DNA of 64,000 nt from Thermococcus eurythermalis (GTDB lineage: Archaea; Methanobacteriota_B; Thermococci; Thermococcales; Thermococcaceae). The stretch is from the NCBI RefSeq assembly GCF_000769655.1, contig NZ_CP008887.1, forward strand, positions 1,736,001 to 1,800,000, in the 5' to 3' direction. Below are positions 14,570-23,757 of the stretch, piece by piece. The notes beneath the pieces were generated by a model. It did not search any database. It saw nothing but the letters and a program-made list of their open reading frames with translations, and was not told where the DNA came from. Within the stretch, counting starts at the first letter, position 1; each line of letters opens with the position of its first letter. A program made the translations under genes and the position numbers.

Positions 14570-17500
14570 ATGGCGTGGAACGAATGGATAGTAAAGCACG
14601 CAAAGGCCATCGTGGCCCTCTGGGCCATCGTCGTCATGCTCTCAATGCCCCTTGCGGCAAAGCTGAGCGACCTCACGAACTACAGCACGGACCAGTTCCT
14701 GCCCAAGGACGTGGAGTCAGTTAAGGTGCAGGAGACCCTAACGAAGGAGTTCCCGGAGTTCGCGACCAGCAACAACCAGACGTACATGATAGTCAGCGGG
14801 GTGGACGTGAACGACCCTGCAACGAGGAACGCCTACGAGCGCTTCAAGGCCGAGGCAGCGCCCTACGGCTCGAACTTTACCTCTTACTACGACGCCGTTG
14901 ATATGCTCCAAAACGAGTCCTACGAGATGGCGTTAAACCTCACAAAGACCACCGCAAACCTCACGGGGATCTTCTATACATCAGCCATCAATGCCAGCGA
15001 CACCTATGGGGCGCTCCTTTCACAGATCCAGAACCTCAGCGACCAGGTAAAGGAGCTCAACGAAACCCTTCCCCAGCTCGCCGGTGCTTACCTCGCGCTC
15101 GATGCCAACCTGAGCGTTCTCTACAACCAGAGCCTAGCCTTAAGGGAAGCGCTCAACCAGACGGACTTGGCCTATGTTCAATTACACCAGAACCTAACCA
15201 CCGCAAGCGAACAGCTGAAAACGCTGAACTCAACGATAGCGGGCCTCAACTTCGGCCTCTACAACCTGAGCGACGGCTACGCGAGGACTTACCTCGGCGT
15301 TCTCGGAACCTACGGAGCGCTCGTTAAGGCAGGGGCTTACCAGAGCGGGCTCAGCGAAATGACGGCCAAGGCAATAGCAACCCGGCTCGGAGTCCCCGTC
15401 GAGTTTGTCTACGCGGTCTACAACGCTACTTACAAAGTCTATTCGGCCTACGGGCCATCGGCAGTAACCGATGCGCTCCTTGTCAACGTCACGAGGGGTA
15501 TAGTCCTAAACCAGATAGACGACCCGATGCAGAGGAGCCTAGCGGAGGCCTACTCTGCCGCCTTCTACGGCGGTGTTGTGGCGTTCGACGGGCAGGCTGG
15601 TAGCAACTACGCGCTCATACAGCTCGGCGAGAACGCGGTTGAGCCCGTCGAGGAGATAGCGGGCAACGCACTCTCCAACCTCCCGCTCCTCATCGAAAAG
15701 GCAGGCGGAAGCTACACCGTTCCGGGCTTCGGCAGTGTTCCCGCCAAGACCCTCTCGTACATCGTAAACGTCTCGATAGGCCTCGGAAGGAACCCAAGCC
15801 CCCAGGCAGTTGAGGGCGCGACCATCAAAGTCGCGAAGGCGCTCATGACTGGCAGTCCGCTCCTTGGGATGCCCAATGCCGATGTAATATTAAGGACGCT
15901 CCTCGCTTACGGCCCGACCAGGGAGCTCGAAATTAACCTCCTCACCGGGGCGCTGGTCGAGAAGCTCCCAGCCGAGCAGAAGTCCCTGGCCAAGCCGATA
16001 GCGAAGACCGTCGTTGCCTTCGACGCCAAAGCAACAGGCGTTCTGGCGAAGAACCCCGAGACCTTGAAGAAGGCAACCGTTTCACTGCTCGCCGAGCTCG
16101 TGAAGGAGAAAGGCGTTGAGCTTCCGGAGAGCGTCATAGGTGAGGTCTATGACTCAAATGGAAACATCAGACCGATAGTGAGGGAACTGCTCGTCCAGAA
16201 CACGGCGGAGAGGCTCGGGGACGAGAAGGTCGCGGAGACGATAGTGAACGTCGTCGTCAAGAACCCGGAGGAGCTCGCCAAGGGAATTGGCGTGAAGGAG
16301 GCCGTTAAGAAGATTATCACGAGCCTCGCAGGGGACGCACCGATAGACCTTGGAAAGGTTGTTGACGAGGTTTACGCAGGAAAGGACCCCTATACGATAG
16401 CGTATGAACTCTTCGAGGAAGGTGTGAACAAGGAGCTCGCCAACGTAAACGCCCCAGAAGACGTTAAAGAGACGCTGAAGGAGATTATGCTCACTGTTGC
16501 CGAAAAATACCCGATGGGCGAGGCTGAAATCGAGGCCCTCGTTAAGGAGAAGACCGCGAAGCTCGTTGAGAAGTTCATCGGGGACATAAACCTTGGAGTT
16601 GAGCTCCACATCAACACTTCCCAGCTCGTCGAGATAGCCTTCAGGTTCAGGGACGACCCGAGCGTGATAACCAGAGAAGACGTTAGGCCGATAGAGGAGG
16701 AGATTTACCCGTCAATCTACGGCCTCGCCAAGGACTACATGGGAATGCTCAAGAGCCCCGACAACAGGACGATGCTGGTTCTCTTCGTTCCAAAGGGCCT
16801 GGAGGGCGTAAGCGACCTGGAAAAGCAGAGTAAAGCCCAGTATGAGAGCTCGCTGAAGGCAAAGGAAGTGGCCCTGAAGGAGTTCGAGAAGGTCTCACAG
16901 AAGGTAGAGGTGTACGTAACCGGAACGCCCGTTCAAACCTACGAGGCAATCAAGTACGGCAAGGAGGACAACGACAAGACCACGAAGTTCAGCGTGGTCG
17001 GTGCTCTAATCGTGCTGTTCATCCTCATGGGCGCGGCTCTGCTTGCAACGCTCCTGCCATTCACAGGAGTCGCGACTGCGACCCTCACAGCACTTGGAAT
17101 CCTCTACCTGCTCGCTAAGGGAGACTACCTCGACGTCGGGAGCTGGGCCCAGATGCTGACCGTCACGACGGCACTTGGTCTCGGTATAGACTACTCGACC
17201 TACTACCTCCACCGCTTCAAGGAGTACCTCGCTGAAGGCTACGACCACAACAGGGCGGCGAGCGAGGCCCTTAAGAGGGCCAAAGACGCCGTTCTGGCCA
17301 GCGCATCAACCGACGTTGTGGCCTTCGCGAGCTTCGTCCTCGCCTGGGAGTTCCCGATATTCAAGACCATCGGCATGATAGCGCCCTTAGCCGTTATAGT
17401 CGTCCTCCTGGCCAGCTTAACCTTCATTCCGGCGATAACCGTCCTCATAGGCGACAAGCCGATATTCTGGTGGCCGAGGCACATAAAGCACCACATCGAG

Positions 17501-18634
17501 AGGGTGGACCTCCACGAGAGGAGCAGAATCGCGGAGTGGGCCGTCAAGCACGCCAAGGTGGTTGTGCTCATAGCGCTCCTCATAGCCGTTCCGGCGGCGT
17601 ACAACTTCGTGAACTTCAACGGAACCCATGATATAAAGCTCTTCATCCCCAAGGACAGCGAGACCTACAACTTCCTCAAGCTCAGCGAGAGCACGGTCGG
17701 TGCAGGAGTTACCTCCCCGACCTACATCCTAATCGACCTCGGGCACCCTGTGAGCGACAGCGACCTCAAGACCATCAGCGAACTCGCGGAGAGGGTTTCG
17801 AAGGTTCCGGGCGTTAAGTACGTCTACACCCTTACCCAGCCCTACGGAAAGCCCGTGAACGCGAGTGTGGACGAGCTGAAGACCATTGGGGGCAACCGCT
17901 ACCTGTCCGAGGACAGTACCAAAGTGCTTATCCAGGTCACCGGAGAGTACGGGGCCACCGACGACCGCTCCAAGGACATGGTGAGGACGATAAGGGAGGT
18001 AGTGAAGGACGAGGAGGAGTCGGGAGCGATAAAGTCGGGAATGGTCGGCGGAAGCACCGCACTGGCGCTCGACCTCAGCGACCTCATCAACGACGTCTTC
18101 TGGCACAGACTCTTCCCGGTGGCGCTCGTGCTCATGTTCCTCTCCCTCATACCGACGCTCAAGGGACTGCCTGCCGTAATAACCACTATAGGTACCATAG
18201 GCACCGGCGTGCTCCTCAGCATAACCGTCTCCAGCTGGCTCTTTGAGCAGGTCTTTGGCCAGCAGGTCATGTGGTTCCTGCCGATGCTCGTCTTCATAGT
18301 GCTCCTGGGAGTCGGCATTGACTACAACAGCTTCTACCTCGTCAAGGCCAGGGACGAGTTCGAGCGCAGGAGCGCGAAGGATGCACTGGTGGTCGCCGCG
18401 GGAACGATGGACACACTGGTCGTCGGGCTTGCAGCGGTGCTCGCCGCCACATACGGTTCACTGATGACGGGTGCAACGTGGGGAATAAGGGAGATAGGCT
18501 TTGCACTGGCAGTCGGAGTGCTTCTCACCGCTACGGCGGCGGTCTATCTGATAGGTCCGGCCACGATGGCCCTCTTCGGCGAGAAGGCCTGGTGGCCACT
18601 GCACAAGGGCGGAAAGAAGGACGAGAGGAAGTGA
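14570..18634 (+). CDS. giant RND/MMPL-family transporter
   Basis: A 1354-residue membrane transporter of the RND superfamily (MMPL/HpnN-like, also seen as 'predicted RND exporter' in archaea). A first helix at residues about 10-33 is followed by a very long extracytoplasmic domain (about 40-800) that is Asn-X-Ser/Thr-rich near its N-terminus with coiled-coil character, then a bundle of helices (about 805-960) with the SSD-like GLGIDYSTYYLHRFKEYLAEG, a second extracytoplasmic domain, and a second bundle with GVGIDYNSFYLVKARDEF. The paired G-I-D-Y motifs are the expected proton-relay region of the duplicated half. ATG 14570 follows a GGTGATG ribosome site. Divergent from padR, so probably a regulated lipid or drug exporter; substrate unknown. 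A T-rich terminator follows. Confidence 0.88.
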   Translation: MAWNEWIVKHAKAIVALWAIVVMLSMPLAAKLSDLTNYSTDQFLPKDVESVKVQETLTKEFPEFATSNNQTYMIVSGVDVNDPATRNAYERFKAEAAPYGSNFTSYYDAVDMLQNESYEMALNLTKTTANLTGIFYTSAINASDTYGALLSQIQNLSDQVKELNETLPQLAGAYLALDANLSVLYNQSLALREALNQTDLAYVQLHQNLTTASEQLKTLNSTIAGLNFGLYNLSDGYARTYLGVLGTYGALVKAGAYQSGLSEMTAKAIATRLGVPVEFVYAVYNATYKVYSAYGPSAVTDALLVNVTRGIVLNQIDDPMQRSLAEAYSAAFYGGVVAFDGQAGSNYALIQLGENAVEPVEEIAGNALSNLPLLIEKAGGSYTVPGFGSVPAKTLSYIVNVSIGLGRNPSPQAVEGATIKVAKALMTGSPLLGMPNADVILRTLLAYGPTRELEINLLTGALVEKLPAEQKSLAKPIAKTVVAFDAKATGVLAKNPETLKKATVSLLAELVKEKGVELPESVIGEVYDSNGNIRPIVRELLVQNTAERLGDEKVAETIVNVVVKNPEELAKGIGVKEAVKKIITSLAGDAPIDLGKVVDEVYAGKDPYTIAYELFEEGVNKELANVNAPEDVKETLKEIMLTVAEKYPMGEAEIEALVKEKTAKLVEKFIGDINLGVELHINTSQLVEIAFRFRDDPSVITREDVRPIEEEIYPSIYGLAKDYMGMLKSPDNRTMLVLFVPKGLEGVSDLEKQSKAQYESSLKAKEVALKEFEKVSQKVEVYVTGTPVQTYEAIKYGKEDNDKTTKFSVVGALIVLFILMGAALLATLLPFTGVATATLTALGILYLLAKGDYLDVGSWAQMLTVTTALGLGIDYSTYYLHRFKEYLAEGYDHNRAASEALKRAKDAVLASASTDVVAFASFVLAWEFPIFKTIGMIAPLAVIVVLLASLTFIPAITVLIGDKPIFWWPRHIKHHIERVDLHERSRIAEWAVKHAKVVVLIALLIAVPAAYNFVNFNGTHDIKLFIPKDSETYNFLKLSESTVGAGVTSPTYILIDLGHPVSDSDLKTISELAERVSKVPGVKYVYTLTQPYGKPVNASVDELKTIGGNRYLSEDSTKVLIQVTGEYGATDDRSKDMVRTIREVVKDEEESGAIKSGMVGGSTALALDLSDLINDVFWHRLFPVALVLMFLSLIPTLKGLPAVITTIGTIGTGVLLSITVSSWLFEQVFGQQVMWFLPMLVFIVLLGVGIDYNSFYLVKARDEFERRSAKDALVVAAGTMDTLVVGLAAVLAATYGSLMTGATWGIREIGFALAVGVLLTATAAVYLIGPATMALFGEKAWWPLHKGGKKDERK

Positions 18635-18647
18635 AGCCCCAACCCCC

Positions 18648-18660
18648 TTCTTTTTTCTTT
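18648..18660 (+). terminator. T-rich terminator after the RND transporter gene
   Basis: A CTTCTTTTTTCTTT run begins 13 nt after the stop codon. Oligo-T runs without a hairpin are the usual archaeal intrinsic terminator. Confidence 0.5.
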
Positions 18661-18701
18661 CCATTCGGCAGACTTTTAAACGCTAAGCCGGAGCTTTCAC
18701 C

Positions 18702-19580
18702 ATGAACATCGCCGAGATGCTCGCCCTCATAGCGGTCGGCTACGTCCTCAAGCTAATCCTCAAAGACGAGAGGCCCTTCAATTACCTCAGAATCATCGTG
18801 AACGATGTCCTTCTGGCCCTCTTCATCTTCGGAAACGTTGCGAGTAAGGATTTGAACTATCTGCTGGGCATCAAAACAGTCTTTCTCTACGTTTTTATTA
18901 TCGTGGGACTAAGTCTCTCGACCTCCTACCTTTACGGGCGCTTTAAGCTCAAAAACAACCCCTGGGCCGGCGCGCTGATGGTTCTCTCGGTCTACCCCAA
19001 CACGGCAGCGCTTGGCTTTCCCATAGCGAGCCTCTTCCTCGACGACATAACGCCCGCGATACTTTACTCCACGACCAACTCAATGATAGTCATCCCAATC
19101 GTCACCTTCATAGCGGCCCACTACTCCAGCGGGGGCGCGAGCGTTAAGGAAAGCTTCATCAAGGCCCTTAAGTTCCCGCCGACGGTGGCGAACCTCTTCG
19201 CCCTTGCACTCGTCATAGGCGGCGTTCATCTTCCTGCCCAAATCCTTGAGCCGGTAAAAACCGTCGGCTGGCTCAGCATTCCATTGCTCGTCATCTACTT
19301 CGGCTCGCGGATAACGCTGAGGAGTTTCGACTGGCGCAAGCTCGCTGAAGTTGGGGCCTTCAGGATAGCGATTCCATTCACCTTTGTTTTCCTCACCCTC
19401 CGGTGGGAAAGGCCGGAGGTCTTTTACTCGGTTCTCGTCGAGGCGAGCATGCCTCCAGCAATAGCGGCCAACGCAATCCTGGCTCAGTACAGGCTCAAGG
19501 CAGAAGAAGCCATAAGCGTAACCTTCGTCCTCACACTCTTCGTCATCGGACTGTTTTTGGCGTTGAAGTTGGTACTATAG
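18702..19580 (+). CDS. AEC-family (auxin efflux carrier-like) transporter
   Basis: A 292-residue membrane protein with about ten hydrophobic segments and the AEC/MemTrans family pattern: a first half with LMVLSVYPNTAALGFPIASLFLD and a loop-to-helix STTNSMIVIPIV, and a second half with PTVANLFALALVIGGVHLP and a final VEASMPPAIAANAILAQYRL conserved near the C-terminus. Family members move organic acids or auxin-like solutes; the substrate here is unknown. The start ATG 18702 lies about 25 nt after a TATA-like ACTTTTAAAC, so the message probably has a very short leader. Transcribed alone. Confidence 0.85.
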   Translation: MNIAEMLALIAVGYVLKLILKDERPFNYLRIIVNDVLLALFIFGNVASKDLNYLLGIKTVFLYVFIIVGLSLSTSYLYGRFKLKNNPWAGALMVLSVYPNTAALGFPIASLFLDDITPAILYSTTNSMIVIPIVTFIAAHYSSGGASVKESFIKALKFPPTVANLFALALVIGGVHLPAQILEPVKTVGWLSIPLLVIYFGSRITLRSFDWRKLAEVGAFRIAIPFTFVFLTLRWERPEVFYSVLVEASMPPAIAANAILAQYRLKAEEAISVTFVLTLFVIGLFLALKLVL

Positions 19581-19638
19581 CACGCCGCTTCTCCCTTATT
19601 CTCTTCAAGGCTACGGGTTATGCCAGCCTGGGCAAACC

Positions 19639-19712
19639 TTTTTAAATACCTCCTCAATTCCCAACGCGAAGGGGCGGCTGGCGGGAGCTGGCCGTCACCG
19701 GGAGGTGGTTGT
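19639..19712 (+). promoter_or_regulatory. rps15 promoter and structured leader with two GNRA hairpins
   Basis: The TATA element TTTTTAAATA is at 19639-19648. The leader then folds into a 10-bp hairpin (19673-19682 with 19687-19696, loop GGGA) followed immediately by a 4-bp hairpin (19696-19699 with 19704-19707, loop GGGA). The ribosome site GGAGGTG at 19701-19707 is inside the second hairpin, six nt before the start codon region. Two GNRA-type loops and a hidden ribosome site suggest control of translation, possibly by S15 itself (inference). Confidence 0.5.
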
Positions 19713-20168
19713 ATGGCAAGGATACACGCGAGAAAGAGGGGTAAGTCTGGTTCAAAGAGGCCTCCAAGGACCGCTCCGCCGACCTGGGTGGAGTACACCG
19801 CTGAAGAGGTCGAGGCGCTCGTTGTTAAGCTCAGGAAGGAGGGCTACAGCACCGCGATGATAGGAACCATCCTCCGTGACCAGTACGGCATACCCAGCGT
19901 CAAGCTCGTCACCGGCAAGAAGATAACCAAGATTCTTGAGGAGAACGGCCTTGCCCCGGAGATTCCGGAAGACCTCATGTTCCTCATCAGGCGCGCCGTG
20001 AACCTCAGGAAGCACCTCGAGCAGCACCCCAAGGACAAGCACTCAAGGAGGGGCCTCCAGCTCATTGAGAGCAAGATTAGGCGCCTTGTCAAGTACTACA
20101 GGAGAACCGGAAAGCTTCCGGCCAAGTGGCGCTACGACCCAGAGCAGGCGAAGCTCCTTGTTCGCTGA
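19713..20168 (+). CDS. rps15: 30S ribosomal protein S15
   Basis: Archaeal/eukaryotic-type S15 (eukaryotic uS15), a primary binder of 16S rRNA in the small-subunit platform. The 151-residue protein has the archaeal N-terminal extension [20 protein letters not shown] rich in basic residues, then the four-helix S15 domain ending with [39 protein letters not shown], spanning the family signature. ATG 19713 follows a GGAGGTGG ribosome site and gives the usual start; an earlier in-frame ATG at 19620 is upstream of the TATA box and is rejected. It leads the rps15-gan-pcc1-rps3ae block conserved in Thermococcales. Confidence 0.97.
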   Translation: MARIHARKRGKSGSKRPPRTAPPTWVEYTAEEVEALVVKLRKEGYSTAMIGTILRDQYGIPSVKLVTGKKITKILEENGLAPEIPEDLMFLIRRAVNLRKHLEQHPKDKHSRRGLQLIESKIRRLVKYYRRTGKLPAKWRYDPEQAKLLVR

Positions 20169-20199
20169 CCCTCTCCTTCTTCTTCCTTGGTGATGCCCC

Positions 20200-21618
20200 G
20201 TGGACAGGGAAGCCTTTCTGGAGAGGGTTCGCGAGGGAGCCGAGCTTATCAAGATGCACATCGAGTTAGGGCACACTATAAGGCTCATCTCCCACCGCGA
20301 CGCCGACGGAATAACTGCTGGCGCTGTTCTTGCCAAGGCAATAGCCAGAGAGGGCGGGAGCTTTCAGCTCAGCATCGTCAAGCAGGTCAGCGAAGAGCTC
20401 ATAGAAGAGCTCGCACGTGAGAAGAGGGAAATCTACGTCTTCAGCGACCTCGGAAGCGGTTCAATCGAGCTGATTCAGAAAAAGCTCGACTTTGCGACCG
20501 TCGTTGTGGCCGACCACCACCCACCGGAGGGCGACTTTTCGAGCGAGTCCAAGGTCCTCATAAACCCGGTTCCCTTCGGGGCAAACAGCGTCCGCGACTT
20601 GAGCGGTTCGGGCGTCGCCTACTTCGTTGCCAGGGAGATGAACGATAAGAACAGGGACCTGGCTTACATAGCCACTGTCGGTGCGGTTGGAGACATGCAG
20701 GAGATAGACGGCACCTTCCACGGCCTCAACCTTGAAATCCTTGAGGACGGCAAGAAGCTCGGAATCCTTGAGGTCAGGAAGGAGTTAAGGCTCTTCGGCA
20801 GGGAGAGCAGGCCCCTCTACCAGATGCTGGCCTACGCGACCAATCCAGAGATACCCGAGATAACCGGCGATGAGCGAAAGGCAATAGAGTGGCTCCGCGC
20901 GAGGGGCTTCGACCCGGAACTCCACTACTGGCAGCTCCGCGAGGAGGAGAAGAGGAAGCTCCACGAGGCCTTGCTCGTCCACATGATAAAGCACTCCGCA
21001 CCGAAAGAAGCCATAGACAGGCTCATAGGGGACGTTGTCGTGAGCCCGCTGTATCCCGAGGGCGACGTCAGGCACGAGGCCAGGGAGTTCGCAACGCTCC
21101 TCAACGCGACGGGAAGGTTGAACGCGGGAACTCTCGGCGTGGCGATATGCCTCGGCGATGAGGATGCATACAAGAAGGCCAGAAAGATGCTCGAAGACTA
21201 CAAGAAGGAGCAGATAGAGGCTAGGAAGTTCCTTATCCAGAACTGGAGCATGGTTGATGAAGGAGAGCATGCCTACGTCTTCTACGCTGGCAGGAACATC
21301 CGCGACACGCTCGTGGGGATAGTTGCCAACATGGCCATCAATGCGGGCCTGGCCAACCCGGAGAAGCCCGTCGTCGTGATAGCGGACAGCGAGGAGGACG
21401 AGAACCTCGTTAAGGCCTCCGCCAGAACGACCGAGAAGGCCCTGGAAAAGGGCTACCACCTCGGAGAGGCGCTGAAAGAGGTCGCTGAGAAGCTCGGAGG
21501 AGAGGGCGGCGGCCACGCGATAGCGGCCGGAATACGCTTCCCCAAGGGCAAGATAGACGAGTTCATTAAACTCTTCAACGAAGTACTCGGAAAGCAGGTG
21601 AAGGGCAATGAAGATTAA
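20200..21618 (+). CDS. GINS-associated nuclease GAN, archaeal RecJ/Cdc45-like DHH exonuclease
   Basis: In Thermococcus, GAN is a 5'-3' single-strand exonuclease that binds GINS in the CMG-like replicative helicase (family knowledge). The 472-residue protein has DHH motif I in SHRDADGIT (H32, D34, D36), the DHH motif at D105-H106-H107, and the DHHA1 motif [12 protein letters not shown] near the C-terminus; all metal ligands look intact, as expected of an active nuclease. The start is GTG 20200 after a GGTGATG ribosome site. It follows rps15 by 31 nt and overlaps the start of pcc1 by 11 nt, so it is translationally coupled to a KEOPS subunit. Confidence 0.93.
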   Translation: MDREAFLERVREGAELIKMHIELGHTIRLISHRDADGITAGAVLAKAIAREGGSFQLSIVKQVSEELIEELAREKREIYVFSDLGSGSIELIQKKLDFATVVVADHHPPEGDFSSESKVLINPVPFGANSVRDLSGSGVAYFVAREMNDKNRDLAYIATVGAVGDMQEIDGTFHGLNLEILEDGKKLGILEVRKELRLFGRESRPLYQMLAYATNPEIPEITGDERKAIEWLRARGFDPELHYWQLREEEKRKLHEALLVHMIKHSAPKEAIDRLIGDVVVSPLYPEGDVRHEAREFATLLNATGRLNAGTLGVAICLGDEDAYKKARKMLEDYKKEQIEARKFLIQNWSMVDEGEHAYVFYAGRNIRDTLVGIVANMAINAGLANPEKPVVVIADSEEDENLVKASARTTEKALEKGYHLGEALKEVAEKLGGEGGGHAIAAGIRFPKGKIDEFIKLFNEVLGKQVKGNED

Positions 21619-21868
21619 GGCGGACGTTGAGATACGGTGGCACTACGGCGACGAGCTCAAGGCTAGAGCGATAGCCGGCGCTATAGAGGTTGACAACGAT
21701 GCAATGCCCGAGGAGCTAAAGAAAAGTTTAAATGTGCGAACCCGATGGGTTGATGGGGACGTTATAACAAAGGTTAAATACTCGGGTGAGATTGAGACAC
21801 TCATCAAAGCACTCGATGATTTGGTGTTTTCGGTCAAAGTCGCCGAGGAAATGACCGAAAAGGTATGA
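21608..21868 (+). CDS. pcc1: KEOPS complex subunit Pcc1
   Basis: Pcc1 is the small dimerising subunit of KEOPS, which makes the universal tRNA t6A37 modification with Kae1, Bud32 and Cgi121. The 86-residue protein has the family's fold pattern: N-terminal strand [22 protein letters not shown], a central [17 protein letters not shown], and a helix [20 protein letters not shown] at the end. It overlaps the GAN gene by 11 nt and precedes rps3ae by 15 nt. Clustering with ribosomal and replication genes is the standard Thermococcales arrangement. Confidence 0.92.
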   Translation: MKIKADVEIRWHYGDELKARAIAGAIEVDNDAMPEELKKSLNVRTRWVDGDVITKVKYSGEIETLIKALDDLVFSVKVAEEMTEKV

Positions 21869-21883
21869 ACTGGAGGTGTTAAG

Positions 21884-22486
21884 ATGGCAAAGGGTAACCC
21901 AAGGCGTAAGGCAGCCGCTGCCAAGGATAAGTGGAAGATGAAAGAGTGGTTCGTGGTTTACGCTCCGGAGTTCTTCGGAAGCAAGGAGATAGGCCTCACC
22001 CCCGCTGACGACCCCGAGAAGGTCATCGGTAGGGTCGTCGAGACCACCCTCAGGGACATTACCGGTGACTTCACCAAGAGCCATGTCAAGCTCTACTTCC
22101 AGGTCTACGACGTCAAGGGCCAGAACGCCTACACCAAGTTCAAGGGCCACACCCTCGCCAGGAGCTACATAAGGAGCCTCGTCAGGAGAAGGACCACCCG
22201 CGTTGACGGAATCTTCAACATCACCACCAAGGACGGCTACAAGCTCCGTGTCATGGGCATGGTCATCGCCTACAGGAGGATTCAGACCAGCCAGGAGAGG
22301 GCCATAAGGAAGATCATGCAGGACATCATCTACAAGAAGGCTGAGGAGCTCAACTTCGCCGACTTTGTCCTCCAGTCCGTCAACGGCCAGATCGCCCAAG
22401 AGATTGCCAAGGAGGCCAAGAAGATATACCCGATCAAGCGCGCTGAGGTCAGGAAGATAAAGGTTCTCGCCGAGCCGGGGGCCTGA
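21884..22486 (+). CDS. rps3ae: 30S ribosomal protein S3Ae (eS1)
   Basis: eS1 is a small-subunit protein near the mRNA exit and platform, found in archaea and eukaryotes. The 200-residue protein begins [20 protein letters not shown] and contains [13 protein letters not shown]-type and [20 protein letters not shown] blocks diagnostic of S3Ae, plus a basic C-terminus. GGAGGTG precedes the start codon by 7 nt. It ends the rps15-led operon; a promoter for the next gene lies downstream. Confidence 0.97.
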   Translation: MAKGNPRRKAAAAKDKWKMKEWFVVYAPEFFGSKEIGLTPADDPEKVIGRVVETTLRDITGDFTKSHVKLYFQVYDVKGQNAYTKFKGHTLARSYIRSLVRRRTTRVDGIFNITTKDGYKLRVMGMVIAYRRIQTSQERAIRKIMQDIIYKKAEELNFADFVLQSVNGQIAQEIAKEAKKIYPIKRAEVRKIKVLAEPGA

Positions 22487-22584
22487 CGGCCCTCTGAAAA
22501 ATCTCTTTTGACCCCTCTGTGCTTTTCTATTCAACTCAACGACCAACTTTTTAAGAGTCCATCCAACTTCAATGGGGTGAGAAC

Positions 22585-23649
22585 ATGAAGTTCCTTGTAA
22601 AGACCCAGCGAGACATGGAAGCCGTTGCCGGCAACTACATTACGGAAGCGGTTCCCGACGCGGAAGTCTGGATTGCGCCGATGGGCTACACCGGGCTCGT
22701 TCTCGTGGAGGCAGACGAGAATGCCTATGAGAAGCTCCTTGAGATACCCGAGGTGGAGCGCGTTATCCCGGTTCTCGTCGAGACCGAGGCCGACCTTGAG
22801 AAGATAGCGGAGAGCGCCGAGAAGATTGCCCACCTCATCGGGGAGAACGAGACCTACGCCGTCAAAACGAAGAGGCGCGGAAAGCACGACTTTTCGAGCA
22901 TAGACGTGAACAGGGTTCTTGGGGCGAGGATAAAGGAACTGAGCGGGGCAGACGTCAACCTGAGCTGGCCCGATAAGGTCGTCCAGGTTGAGATAATCGG
23001 CGATAGGGCATACATCTCGGTTCTTCCGGGGGAGGAGTACAGGAAGTACACTCCCAACAAGATCGACGCAAGGAAGCTCTTCAGAAAACTCACGGTCGTC
23101 CAGATGCCCTACTGGGGAGACTACAAGGCCTGCAGGAAGTTCGGCGAAAAGATAGGCAGGGCGGCACAGGCGTTTGAAGTCAAGGAGCTTATAATAGCCC
23201 CCAAGGAGAAGATGGACGCCTTTGAGCTGATGGAGTTCATCAAGGGAGTCAAAATCGGACAGGAAAGCCGCTACAAGATACAGCGCGAGGCCTATCCCTG
23301 GAAGGTCGAGAAGGTTCCGGTCTCAGTGTGGGACCTCTACCAGGTTGTCAGGGACAAGAGGCGCAACAAGAGGCTTCTCATAATAACCGACCCGAAGGGC
23401 CCGACGCTGGCGGAGGTCAAGGAGGAACTCGCGAGGGACATGCACCACGCGAGGGAAGTGGTGGTCTTCATAGGCTCCCGTGAGGGAATCCCGCGCGGCG
23501 TCTTCCGCTTTGCCGACTACGTCGTGGACCTGGCCCCGTACATGACCTTTGCCACCGAGCATGGAATCCCTGCAACGCTGGTCTCCCTCTGGGAAGTTTA
23601 CGAGGAGTTTTTGAGGGAGAACGGGAAAGAGGAGAAAGAAGGGGAATGA
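22585..23649 (+). CDS. THUMP domain/SPOUT-fold predicted RNA methylase (COG1818 type)
   Basis: A 354-residue protein with an N-terminal THUMP-like RNA-binding region (residues about 1-150, including RVIPVLVETEADLEKIAESA and YAVKTKRRGKHDFSSIDVNRVLG) and a C-terminal SPOUT-like domain (about 170-345) with LIITDPKGPTLAEVKEEL and VVVFIGSREGIPRGVFRFADYVVDLAPYMTFATEHG. The last segments form the deep-knot cofactor site of the fold. Thermococcales annotate this family as SPOUT RNA methylase; the substrate is not known to me. ATG 22585 follows GGGGTGAG and a TATA-like CTTTTTAAGAG, so it is transcribed separately. It ends near a T-rich terminator and the convergent C/D RNA gene. Confidence 0.82.
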   Translation: MKFLVKTQRDMEAVAGNYITEAVPDAEVWIAPMGYTGLVLVEADENAYEKLLEIPEVERVIPVLVETEADLEKIAESAEKIAHLIGENETYAVKTKRRGKHDFSSIDVNRVLGARIKELSGADVNLSWPDKVVQVEIIGDRAYISVLPGEEYRKYTPNKIDARKLFRKLTVVQMPYWGDYKACRKFGEKIGRAAQAFEVKELIIAPKEKMDAFELMEFIKGVKIGQESRYKIQREAYPWKVEKVPVSVWDLYQVVRDKRRNKRLLIITDPKGPTLAEVKEELARDMHHAREVVVFIGSREGIPRGVFRFADYVVDLAPYMTFATEHGIPATLVSLWEVYEEFLRENGKEEKEGE

Positions 23650-23657
23650 CTTCATTT

Positions 23658-23665
23658 CCTTTTTT
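23658..23665 (+). terminator. T-rich terminator after the THUMP/SPOUT gene
   Basis: CCTTTTTTCGG lies 9-16 nt after the stop codon, the usual archaeal oligo-T terminator. Confidence 0.5.
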
Positions 23666-23666
23666 C

Positions 23667-23725
23667 GGCGTCAGCCCCTAAGGTCGTCCTCACCGCTCAG
23701 GAATCCGCCGTAGTCATCATCCGCC
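23667..23725 (-). ncRNA. box C/D guide sRNA (sRNA-1)
   Basis: Read on the minus strand, the elements occur in canonical order and spacing: C box GATGATGA (23714-23721), 13-nt D' guide CTACGGCGGATTC, D' box CTGA (23697-23700), 3-nt spacer, C' box GTGAGGA (23687-23693), 12-nt D guide CGACCTTAGGGG, and D box CTGA (23671-23674). GGCG before C pairs with CGCC after D as a terminal stem. By the N+5 rule the predicted 2'-O-methyl targets are the C of GAAUCCGCCGUAG and the U of CCCCUAAGGUCG. It lies about 35 nt downstream of the DUF92 gene stop on the same strand, so it may be co-transcribed and trimmed. Confidence 0.85.
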
Positions 23726-23757
23726 CCTCGGCTTTAAGAGAAGAGGTTTCTTAAACT

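Noticed and set aside
20785-21516. A 243-codon frame antisense to the GAN gene
   Set aside because: Shadow frame; the sense strand encodes intact DHH and DHHA1 motifs.
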